Below are positions 41,610 to 49,102 of a stretch of DNA of 64,000 bases, one piece after another. Numbering within the stretch: the stretch's first letter is position 1; each line of letters starts with the position of its first letter. The notes beneath the pieces are model-generated. The model did no database searches. It worked only from the letters and a program-made list of their open reading frames with translations, and was not told the DNA's origin. A program made the translations under genes and the position numbers. Source of the stretch: PALSA-505 sp963699015 (lineage in GTDB: Bacteria > Actinomycetota > Actinomycetes > Streptosporangiales > Streptosporangiaceae); the NCBI GenBank assembly GCA_963699015.1, contig CAVOSX010000001.1:124001-188000 (forward strand). The letters are read 5' to 3'.

Positions 41610-43433
41610 ATGGGCCATTACAAGAGCAATCTGCGTGATATCGAGTTCAACCTCTTCGAAGTGCTGCGCAGACAGGACCTGCTGGGCCGTGAGCCCTACG
41701 CCGACCTGGACGAGCAGACCGTCCGGGGGATCCTGGCCGAGGTGGACCGGCTGGCCGGCGGCCCGCTGGCGGACAGCTTCGCCGACGGCGACCGCAACCC
41801 GCCGGTGTTCGACCCCGAGACCAGCTCGGTGCGGGTGTCCGAGCCGTTCAGGAAGTCGTTCCGTGCCCTGATGGATGCGCAGTGGTACCGGCTCGGCCTG
41901 CCGGCCGGGCTGGGCGGTACCGGCGCGCCTCGCTCGCTCACCTGGTCGCTGGCCGAGCTGATTCTCGGCGCCAACGCGGCGGTGTGGATGTACGCGGGCG
42001 GTCCCTCGTTCGCGAACGTGCTGTGGCACATCGGCACCCCCGAGCAGCGCCGGTTCGCCGAGCTGGCGGTGGAGCGCGAGTGGGGCGCGACGATGGTGCT
42101 GACCGAGCCCGACGCCGGCTCGGACGTGGGCGCCGGCCGGACCAGGGCGATCGAGCAGCCGGACGGCAGCTGGCACATCGAGGGCGTCAAGCGGTTCATC
42201 ACCAGCGCCGAGCACGACATGGCGGAGAACATCTTCCACCTGGTGCTGGCCAGGCCGGAGGGGCACGGGCCCGGCACCAAGGGGCTGTCGATGTTCCTGG
42301 TGCCCAAGTACCTGGTCAACGACGACGGCACGCTCGGCGAGCGCAACGGCGTCTACGCGACGGGCCTCGAGCACAAGATGGGGCTGAAGGCCTCGACCAC
42401 CTGCGAGCTCAGCTTCGGCGCCCGGCACCCGGCGGTGGGCACCCTGGTCGGCGGCAAGCACGACGGCATCAGGCAGATGTTCATGGTCATCGAGCACGCC
42501 CGGATGATGGTGGGCACGAAGGCGATCGCGACCCTGTCCACCGGCTACCTGAACGCGCTGGACTTCGCCAGGACCCGGGTGCAGGGCGCCGACCTCGCCC
42601 AGATGACGGACAAGACCGCTCCCCGGGTGACGATCATCCACCACCCCGACGTCCGCCGCATGCTCATGCTGCAGAAGGCCTACGCGGAGGGCATGCGGGC
42701 GCTCGTGCTGTACACCGCGACCTACCAGGACGCCGCGCAGGTCGCCGCGGCCGCGGGCCGCGCCGACGAGATGTCGGCCCGGGTCAACGACCTGCTGCTC
42801 CCGGTGGTCAAGGGAGCGGGATCGGAACGCTCGTACGAGTTGCTGACGCTGTCCCTGCAGACCCTGGGCGGCTCCGGGTTCCTGCAGGACTACCCCATCG
42901 AGCAGTACATCAGGGACGCGAAGATCGACAGCCTGTACGAGGGCACCACCGCGATCCAGGGCATGGACCTGTTCTTCCGCAAGATCGTCAAGGACAACGG
43001 CGGCGCGCTGCGGCAGCTGCTGGGCGAGATCACCGAGTTCGCCGCTGCCGAGGCCGGCAACGGACGGCTCAAGCTGGAGCGTGCCGCCCTGGCCCGGGCG
43101 GTGGCCGATGTCGAGGGCATGCTGGCCGCGATGACCGGCTTCCTGACCGCGGCGATGGACCAGCCCGCCGAGATTTACCGGGTCGGGCTCAACACCAGCC
43201 GGCTGCTGCTGGCCCTGGGCGACCTGCTCATCGGATGGATGCTGGCCCGGCAGGCCGAGGTCGCCGTGCGGGCCCTGGACCTCAACGGCACCAGGGACAA
43301 GGACTTCTACCTCGGGAAGATCGCCGCCGCGCGGTTCTTCGCCGCCACCGTGCTGCCCCGGCTCGCCGCCGAGCGGGAGATCGCCGAGCAGACCAGCCTG
43401 GACCCGATGGAGCTCCCGGAAACTGCCTTCTGA
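41610..43433 (+). CDS. fadE5: Acyl-CoA dehydrogenase FadE5
   Basis: Broad-range acyl-CoA dehydrogenase of beta-oxidation, 607 residues; about the same length and pattern as mycobacterial FadE5. Starts MGHYKSNLRDIEFNLFEVLR. Motifs: VLTEPDAGSDVGAGRTRAIE, GVKRFITSAEH, LQTLGGSGFLQDYPIEQYIR, and YEGTTAIQGMDLFFRK with the catalytic glutamate. ATG 41610 is chosen over ATG 41598, because TGGAGCCTTCC precedes it and orthologues begin at this methionine. The C-terminal domain (about 470-607) is the FadE5-type extension. Divergent from the fused dehydrogenase gene, with operator-like repeats between. Confidence 0.95.
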   Translation: MGHYKSNLRDIEFNLFEVLRRQDLLGREPYADLDEQTVRGILAEVDRLAGGPLADSFADGDRNPPVFDPETSSVRVSEPFRKSFRALMDAQWYRLGLPAGLGGTGAPRSLTWSLAELILGANAAVWMYAGGPSFANVLWHIGTPEQRRFAELAVEREWGATMVLTEPDAGSDVGAGRTRAIEQPDGSWHIEGVKRFITSAEHDMAENIFHLVLARPEGHGPGTKGLSMFLVPKYLVNDDGTLGERNGVYATGLEHKMGLKASTTCELSFGARHPAVGTLVGGKHDGIRQMFMVIEHARMMVGTKAIATLSTGYLNALDFARTRVQGADLAQMTDKTAPRVTIIHHPDVRRMLMLQKAYAEGMRALVLYTATYQDAAQVAAAAGRADEMSARVNDLLLPVVKGAGSERSYELLTLSLQTLGGSGFLQDYPIEQYIRDAKIDSLYEGTTAIQGMDLFFRKIVKDNGGALRQLLGEITEFAAAEAGNGRLKLERAALARAVADVEGMLAAMTGFLTAAMDQPAEIYRVGLNTSRLLLALGDLLIGWMLARQAEVAVRALDLNGTRDKDFYLGKIAAARFFAATVLPRLAAEREIAEQTSLDPMELPETAF

Positions 43434-43504
43434 TCCCGGGCTGGCCGCCGCCGTCCGGGGTGCCGGCCGTTGGCGCGAAACATGAGGCCTGTGAGGGCGC
43501 CGGG

Positions 43505-45089
43505 TCAGCCCCAGGCCAGCATGCGCAGCGGATCGGCCATCATCGCGCCGACCTCGCTGAGCACGGTGGAGCCGAGGTCGCCGTCGACGATGCGGTGATC
43601 GAAGGACAGCGCGAGCGTCGTGACCTTGCGCACGGCCAGCTCGCCCTCGTGCACCCAGGGGGCGTCCTTGATCTGCCCCAGGGCAAGGATCGCCGTCTCG
43701 CCCGGGGTGAGGATCGGGGTGCCCGTGTCCACGCCGAACACGCCCACGTTGGTGATCGTGATCGTGCCGTGGGCGAGGTCGGCGGGCGTGGTCTTGCCGG
43801 CCCGCGCCGTCTCGGTGAGCTGGCCAAGCGCCCTGGCCAGCTCCGGCAGCGGCATCGCCTGGACATCCTTGACGTTGGGCACCACCAGCCCGCGCTCGGT
43901 GGCCGCCGCGATGCCCAGGTTGACGTAGTGGTGGACCACGATCTCCTGGGCTTCCTCGTCCCACGACGAGTTGATCATCGGATGCCGGGCCACGGCGACG
44001 ATCAGCGCCCGCGCGGCCAGCAGCAGCGGCGACACCCGCAGCCCGGCGAAGTCGGGCAGTTCCCGCAGTCGGCCCAGCGCCTCGGTGGTGCCGGTCACGT
44101 CGAGTTGCAGGAACTCGGTGACGTGCGGGGCGGTGAAGGCGCTGGCGGTGACGGCGGCCGCCGTGTGCTTGCGTATGCCGCGGATCGCGATGCGCTCCTC
44201 CCGCGGGACGGCGGCCACCGCGGCCACCCCGGCCGCGGCCTGCCCGGCTCCGCCCGGCCCGGCAGCGGGATGACCGCCGACGGCCTGCTGCACGTCGTCC
44301 CGGGTGATTGAGCCCTGCGGGCCGCTGCCGGTCAGGGCGCCGAGATCCACGCCGAGGTCGCGGGCGAGCTTGCGCACCGGCGGCTTGGCCAGGGCGCGGG
44401 CTCCGGCGCCGCCCGGGGTGGGCCCTTCCCCGTTGGGCGGCACTGCCGCCGGGACCGCCGCTGGCACCGCGGCCGCGGCCTGCCCGGCGGCGGTCTCGGC
44501 CACGGCGGGCGGCGCAGTCGCCTGCCCCGCCTGGCCCGCCACGGCCGGCTTGCGCGCCCGGCGGGTGGTGCGGCCCAGCTTCACCCCGTATCCGACCAGG
44601 ACGGCCTGGCGCTCCTCGCGGGGCGCGGACTCCTCCGTGCCCGCCACGGCGTCGGCGGCCGGCAGCGCCGCGGCGCCGGTCCGCGGGTCGCCGGACGCCA
44701 CGGCAGGCCGGGAAGCCGTGATCTCGGCCGCCTCGGGGGGTGCCGCGGTCCCGGCAGGCGCCGCGGTCCGCAGGCGCCGCGGTCCAGCAGCAGGCGCGGC
44801 GCCCGGCAGGCGCGGCGCCGGCGGGCGCGGGCTCGGCTGCGCCCTCACCGGTGCTGACCGACAGGATCGGGGTGCCGACGTCCACGGTCGTGCCCTCGGC
44901 AGCGAGCAGGTCGGCCACCACGCCCTCGAACGGGCTGGGCAGTTCGACAATCGCCTTGGCCGTCTCGATCTCCACGATGACCTGGTTGATCGTGACCCGG
45001 TCGCCCGGCTGGACGTGCCACTTGACGATGTCCGCCTCGGTGAGGCCCTCGCCGACGTCGGGGAGCTTGAACTGCTTCAGCTCGGTCAT
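43505..45089 (-). pseudogene. bkdC: 2-oxoacid dehydrogenase E2, frame broken in a repeat-rich linker
   Basis: Dihydrolipoyl acyltransferase core of a branched-chain (or pyruvate) dehydrogenase. The lipoyl domain is in the first frame from ATG 45089 (KLPDVGEGLTEADIVKWHVQ, EIETAKAIVELPSPF with the lipoyl lysine K45). After the Ala/Pro linker the frame shifts by +1 near 44800; the E1/E3-binding domain (KPPVRKLARDLGVDL, GSGPQGSITRDDVQQAVGG) and the catalytic domain (SFDHRIVDGDLGS with His and Asp) are in the second frame to 43505. The break lies within 16-bp tandem repeats; one copy fewer would restore the frame. Joined length is about 527 residues. Confidence 0.85.
44754..44821. repeat. 16-bp tandem repeats in the E2 linker
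   Basis: Four units: 44754-44769 and 44770-44785 are identical (GCAGGCGCCGCGGTCC); 44790-44805 and 44806-44821 (GCAGGCGCGGCGCCCG, last-but-one base G in the second) differ at one base. AGCA separates the pairs. Because 16 is not a multiple of three, each copy gained or lost moves the downstream frame. Confidence 0.85.
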
Positions 45090-45099
45090 GCCCGGCCTC

Positions 45100-46083
45100 T
45101 CAGTACGCGAACGTGCGGTCGACGGTGTCCAGTACCCGGTCCAGGTCGGGCAGGTAGTGCTCCTCCAGCTTGGACGGCGGGTACGGGGTGGAGAACCCGC
45201 CTACCCGGAGCACCGGCGCCTCCAGCTGGTAGAAACACTCCTCGGTGATCCGCGCCGCGATCTCGGCGCCGAGCCCGGCGGTGACCGGCGCCTCGTGCGC
45301 GACCACGCACCGGCCGGTGCGCCGGACCGAGCTGACGATGGCCGCGATGTCCAGCGGCGAGAGCGAGCGCAGGTCGATGACCTCGATGCTGCGGCCGTCC
45401 TTGGCCGCGGCCACCGCCGCCTCGGCGCAGGTCCTGATCATCGGCCCGTAGGCCAGCAGGGTGACGTCCGAGCCCTGGTAGACGGTCCTGGCCGAGCCGA
45501 GCGGCAGCCAGCTGTCCGGGGGCGCCGCGGTGTCCACCTCGCCCTTGTCCCAGTAGCGCCGCTTGGGCTCGAAGAAGATCACCGGGTCTTCGGAGCGGAC
45601 GCTCTGCTGGATCATGGTGAACGCGTCGGCCGGGTTGGAGCAGGCGACCACGCGCAGCCCGCCGGTGTGCGCGAACAGCACTTCCGGCGACTCGCTGTGG
45701 TGCTCCACCGCGCCGATGCCGCCACCGCACGGGATCCTGATCACGACCGGCAGGCTGACGTGGCCGAGCGAGCGCAGCCGCATCTTGGCGAGCTGGCTGA
45801 CGATCTGGTCGAACGCCGGGTACACGAAGCCGTCGAACTGGATCTCGCAGATCGGCCGGTAGCCGCGCAGCGCGAGCCCGATCGCGGTGCCCACGATGCC
45901 GGACTCGGCCAGCGGGGTGTCGATGACCCGCCCCTCGCCGAAGTCTTTCTGCAGCCCGTCAGTCACCCGGAACACGCCGCCGAGCTTGCCCACGTCCTCC
46001 CCCATGATGATCACCTTGGGGTCGTCCTCCAGGGCGCGGCGCAGGCCCTCGTTCATGGCCCGGGACAGCGTCAGCGTGGTCAT
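45100..46083 (-). CDS. bkdB: 2-oxoacid dehydrogenase E1 beta subunit
   Basis: Thiamine-dependent decarboxylase partner subunit, 327 residues from ATG 46083, which overlaps the E1 alpha stop as ATGA and has GAGGAGGTGGGAGC upstream. Landmarks: MTTLTLSRAMNEGLRRALED, MGEDVGKLGGVFRVTDGLQ, DTPLAESGIVGTAIGLALRG, GGIGAVEHHSESPEVLFAHT and SLSPLDIAAIVSSVRRTGR. Together with E1 alpha it forms the alpha2-beta2 heterotetramer that loads acyl groups on E2. Branched-chain specificity is favoured by the valine dehydrogenase and acyl-CoA dehydrogenases in the window, but pyruvate cannot be excluded. Confidence 0.9.
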   Translation of the reverse strand: MTTLTLSRAMNEGLRRALEDDPKVIIMGEDVGKLGGVFRVTDGLQKDFGEGRVIDTPLAESGIVGTAIGLALRGYRPICEIQFDGFVYPAFDQIVSQLAKMRLRSLGHVSLPVVIRIPCGGGIGAVEHHSESPEVLFAHTGGLRVVACSNPADAFTMIQQSVRSEDPVIFFEPKRRYWDKGEVDTAAPPDSWLPLGSARTVYQGSDVTLLAYGPMIRTCAEAAVAAAKDGRSIEVIDLRSLSPLDIAAIVSSVRRTGRCVVAHEAPVTAGLGAEIAARITEECFYQLEAPVLRVGGFSTPYPPSKLEEHYLPDLDRVLDTVDRTFAY

Positions 46084-47225
46084 GCTCCCACCTCCTCGCC
46101 GGCGAACGAGTCGAGGTAGGCGGCGAACCGCTCCCGCTCCCAGTCCAGCTGCGGGCCGGGCTCGGCGTACACGTTCTCGAAGATGCTCAGCGGCCGGGGG
46201 TCGGGCATGGTCAGGCAGGCCTTCCTGACCCGCGTGCCCAGCTCGTCCGCCTCCGCGTCCACCGCGGCGAAGAAGTCCAGGCCGGCGGCCCCGGTGCGGA
46301 CCAGGTAGGCCCGCACCCGCTCCACCGGGTCCTTCAGCTTCCACGCCTCAAGCTCGGCGGCCAGCCGGTACCTGGTCGGGTCGTCGGTCGTGGTGTGCGC
46401 GCCCATCCGGTAGGTGTACGCCTCGATCAGCGTCGGCCCCTGGCCTTCGCGCGCGTCCTGCATCGCCTTCCTGGTGACGGCCAGGCAGGCAAGCACGTCG
46501 TTGCCGTCTACCCGCAGGCCGGGGAAGCCGAAGCCGAGGGCCCGCTGGTAGAGCGGGATCCGGCTCTGCTTCTCCAGCGGCTCGGAGATCGCCCACTGGT
46601 TGTTCTGGCAGAAGAACACCACGGGCGCGTTGCTCACCGAGGCCCAGATGAACGCCTCGTTGACGTCGCCCTGGCTGGTGGCGCCGTCGCCGAAGTACAC
46701 GATGGCGGCCTCGCCGTCCTCGCCTACCGCCCCGTCGCGCTGGATGCCCATCGCGTACCCGGTGGCGTGCAGGGTCTGCGCGCCGATCACGATCGTGTAC
46801 AGGTGAAAGTTGTGCTCCTTGGGATCCCAGCCGCCGTGGCTGACCCCGCGGAACAGCTCGAGCAGCTTCGCCGGGTCCAGGCCGCGGCACCAGGCCACCC
46901 CGTGCTCGCGATAGGTCGGGAAGGCCATGTCCTTCGGGCCGAGCGCCCGTCCCGAGCCGATCTGGGCGGCCTCCTGGCCGAGCAGCGAGGCCCAGATGCC
47001 CAGCTCGCCCTGCCGCTGCAGCGCAATCGCCTCGGTGTCGATCCTGCGGACCAGCACGAGGTCACGGAACAGTCCCTTGATCTCGTCTGTGGACAGGTCG
47101 AGCGGGTAGTCAGGGTGCTCGACCCGCTCGCCCTCGGGGGTCAGGAGCTGGATCAGCTCCCCGCTGGTTCCATCCGGCCTTGGCAGGCCTGCGGCGGCGA
47201 GCGCATCGTCGGAGTCGACGGCCAC
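46080..47225 (-). CDS. bkdA: 2-oxoacid dehydrogenase E1 alpha subunit
   Basis: Thiamine-pyrophosphate-binding subunit, 381 residues. The TPP motif reads VYFGDGATSQGDVNEAFIWA with the closing NN in FCQNNQWAI. ALQRQGELGIWASLLGQEAA and RMGAHTTTDDPTRYR are further E1 alpha signatures, the latter in the phosphorylation-loop region. I choose GTG 47225 with GAGGGAGTGGCAC upstream rather than GTG 47267, which has none. First gene of the E1a-E1b-E2 operon; no E3 gene follows. Divergent from purS. Confidence 0.9.
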   Translation of the reverse strand: MAVDSDDALAAAGLPRPDGTSGELIQLLTPEGERVEHPDYPLDLSTDEIKGLFRDLVLVRRIDTEAIALQRQGELGIWASLLGQEAAQIGSGRALGPKDMAFPTYREHGVAWCRGLDPAKLLELFRGVSHGGWDPKEHNFHLYTIVIGAQTLHATGYAMGIQRDGAVGEDGEAAIVYFGDGATSQGDVNEAFIWASVSNAPVVFFCQNNQWAISEPLEKQSRIPLYQRALGFGFPGLRVDGNDVLACLAVTRKAMQDAREGQGPTLIEAYTYRMGAHTTTDDPTRYRLAAELEAWKLKDPVERVRAYLVRTGAAGLDFFAAVDAEADELGTRVRKACLTMPDPRPLSIFENVYAEPGPQLDWERERFAAYLDSFAGEEVGA

Positions 47226-47384
47226 GTGCCACTCCCTCGCGTACTCGGGGCCGGTCGCCGGGATCACCGTGACCGGCCGGTGGTTCGCCCCCGCCGCCGT
47301 GGTAACGGCCGCGGGGACGAGGCGTTCGTTGGCAGTGCACCCGGCCCGGGTCCACTACCGTCATCGTGACAGAGTCATTTTCCA

Positions 47385-47424
47385 CGGAGGATATGTCCTC
47401 CGCAGTGGGCTGGCGCTTGGAGGG
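47385..47424 (+). promoter_or_regulatory. purS leader with competing pairings around the ribosome site
   Basis: CGGAGGA (47385-47391) and TCCTCCG (47396-47402) form a perfect hairpin with loop TATG. The same TCCTCC could instead pair with the purS ribosome site GGAGG at 47419-47423. This may be a translational switch, or chance in GC-rich DNA. Confidence 0.35.
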
Positions 47425-47427
47425 CCT

Positions 47428-47670
47428 GTGGCCAGGGTGGTCGTCGACGTGGTGCTGAAGCCGGAGATCCATGACCCGCAGGGCGAGGCCATCGCCGGCG
47501 CGTGCCGCCGGCTCGGGTTCGGGCAGGTCACCGGGATCCGGCAGGGCAAGCGGTTCGAGGTGGAGCTCAGTGGCCCGGCCGACGACGCGGCCCTCGCCCA
47601 GGTCAGGAAGCTGGCGGCCGAGCTGCTGGCGAACCCGGTGCTGGAGGACTTCTCGCTGCGCACGCTCTGA
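47428..47670 (+). CDS. purS: Phosphoribosylformylglycinamidine synthase subunit PurS
   Basis: Small bridging subunit of the FGAM synthase complex with PurL and PurQ. The 80-residue protein MARVVVDVVLKPEIHDPQGE continues with AIAGACRRLGFGQVTGIRQG and ends in LEDFSLRTL, all typical. GTG 47428 follows TTGGAGGGCCT. First gene of the purine cluster, divergent from bkdA. Confidence 0.95.
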   Translation: MARVVVDVVLKPEIHDPQGEAIAGACRRLGFGQVTGIRQGKRFEVELSGPADDAALAQVRKLAAELLANPVLEDFSLRTL

Positions 47671-47797
47671 GCACCGCCGGTAGCGGTCCGTGGCAACAGG
47701 CAGAAGATCGAAAAGTTCACGGTTATCCGGCGCCGACCGGGGAACGCTTTCTCATTATGGGTCACTCTACCTGTGACATCGGGGGACACAGAGGCTG

Positions 47798-48406
47798 GTG
47801 CGTACTGGGGTGAAGGAAGTCGAGGCTCTCGACGGCGATGTCAGGTTCTGCCTCGTCCTGCCCAGCGAGGCCCTGAGCGTGCCCGTCATGCGGCGGGTGC
47901 TCGGCGGTACGCTGCTCGGCTTCGGCGCGGACGAGGAGTGCGTGGCCGACATCCTGCTCGCGGCCACCGAGGCCTGCACGAACGTGCTCAAGCACGACCC
48001 GCGGTCCGGCGAGTACGAGGTCTCGGCCAGCGTCGGCAAGAACGACTGCTTCCTCGAGATCGCCAACGCCTCGCCGGCCAGCGGCATCAGGCCGGTCCGC
48101 CGCCTGAACGTCCAGTCGTTCCGCGGCGGCCTGCGGTTGCGGCCGTGGCGCTCGGCGGCCCGCGCCGAGCCGGACCCGCCCGAGGCAGAGCAGGATCTCG
48201 CGCAGATCTCCGAGTCCGGGCGGGGCCTGACCATCATGCGTGCCTGCGTGGACGACCTGACCCTGCGCGGCACCGCGGCCCGCGGCACGGTGGTGTCGAT
48301 GCGCAAGCAGATCACCTGGGCACCGGCCGCGGTCGGCCGGCACGCAGGCGATCCCAGCAGCCCGAACGGCACCCAGGACACCGCAGCGTTACGCAAGGCG
48401 GGCTGA
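47798..48406 (+). CDS. RsbW-like anti-sigma ATP-binding protein
   Basis: A 202-residue GHKL ATPase. LPSEALSVPVMRRVLGGTLL opens the HATPase_c fold; LAATEACTNVLKHDPRSGEY is the N box and ISESGRGLTIMRACVDDLTL the G2 box. An insertion of about 45 residues between them (SFRGGLRLRPWRSAARAEPD and more) is unusual. Proteins of this type bind sigma factors or phosphorylate STAS antagonists. It lies between purS and purQ on the same strand; why a sigma regulator is inside the purine cluster is not clear. Start GTG 47798; GTG 47810 is an alternative. Confidence 0.75.
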   Translation: MRTGVKEVEALDGDVRFCLVLPSEALSVPVMRRVLGGTLLGFGADEECVADILLAATEACTNVLKHDPRSGEYEVSASVGKNDCFLEIANASPASGIRPVRRLNVQSFRGGLRLRPWRSAARAEPDPPEAEQDLAQISESGRGLTIMRACVDDLTLRGTAARGTVVSMRKQITWAPAAVGRHAGDPSSPNGTQDTAALRKAG

Positions 48407-48411
48407 GCGGG

Positions 48412-48424
48412 TAACCTCCTGCCC
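48412..48424 (+). promoter_or_regulatory. -10 box placing purQ as leaderless
   Basis: TAACCT (48412-48417), seven bases CCTGCCC, then ATG 48425. No ribosome site. Confidence 0.5.
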
Positions 48425-49102
48425 ATGCCGGCCAGGGTCGGGGTGATCACGTTCCCCGGATCGCTCGATGACGTCGACGCGGCGCGCGCCGTGACCCGGG
48501 CCGGCGGCGATCCGGTGCCCATCTGGCACGGCGAGCGCGACCTGCACGGCGTCGACGCCGTGATCCTGCCCGGCGGATTCTCCTACGGCGACTACCTGCG
48601 CTGCGGCGCGATCGCGCGGTTCGCCCCGGTGATGTCCGCGCTGCTGCCCGCGGCCCGGGCGGGCCTGCCGGTGCTCGGCATCTGCAACGGGTTCCAGATT
48701 CTCTGCGAGGCCCACCTGCTGCCCGGCGCGCTCACCCGCAACGCGGGGCTGCGCTTCGTCAGGCGCGACGTCCGGCTGCGCATCGAGAACACCCGCACGC
48801 CGTGGACCCGCGGCTACGCGACCGGGCAGGAGATCGTCGTGCCGGTCAAGAGCGGCGAGGGGGCCTTCGTGGCCGACCCGGCCACGCTGGCCGAGATCGA
48901 GGCGGCCGGGCAGGTGGTCGCCCGTTACGCCGGGATCATCCCGAACGGCTCCGCGGCCGGCGTCGCGGGCATCTGCAACGAGTCGGGCAGTGTCGTGGGC
49001 CTGATGCCGCACCCCGAGCACGCGGTGGACGAGCTCACCGGGCCCAGCCGCGACGGCCTCGGCTTCTTCCAGTCGGTCCTGTCGGTGCTGGCGGGGGCAT
49101 GA
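48425..49102 (+). CDS. purQ: Phosphoribosylformylglycinamidine synthase subunit PurQ
   Basis: Glutaminase subunit that supplies ammonia to PurL. The 225-residue class I amidotransferase has VGVITFPGSLDDVDAARAV, ILPGGFSYGDYLRCGAIAR, LGICNGFQILCEAHLLPGA with the catalytic cysteine, and GLMPHPEHAVDELTG with the His-x-Glu pair. Its promoter-like -10 box suggests it can be transcribed apart from purS. The stop overlaps the purL start as ATGA. Confidence 0.96.
   Translation: MPARVGVITFPGSLDDVDAARAVTRAGGDPVPIWHGERDLHGVDAVILPGGFSYGDYLRCGAIARFAPVMSALLPAARAGLPVLGICNGFQILCEAHLLPGALTRNAGLRFVRRDVRLRIENTRTPWTRGYATGQEIVVPVKSGEGAFVADPATLAEIEAAGQVVARYAGIIPNGSAAGVAGICNESGSVVGLMPHPEHAVDELTGPSRDGLGFFQSVLSVLAGA

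Noticed and set aside
41508..45089. Open frame of 1193 codons on the minus strand
   Set aside because: Only the first part is the E2 lipoyl domain; after the linker frame break it runs antisense through fadE5 with no protein-like composition.
47393..47458. Trp-rich 21-codon leader frame overlapping purS
   Set aside because: Its start codon is only two bases from the GGAGG and it overlaps the purS start; no reason to expect Trp-dependent control of purines.
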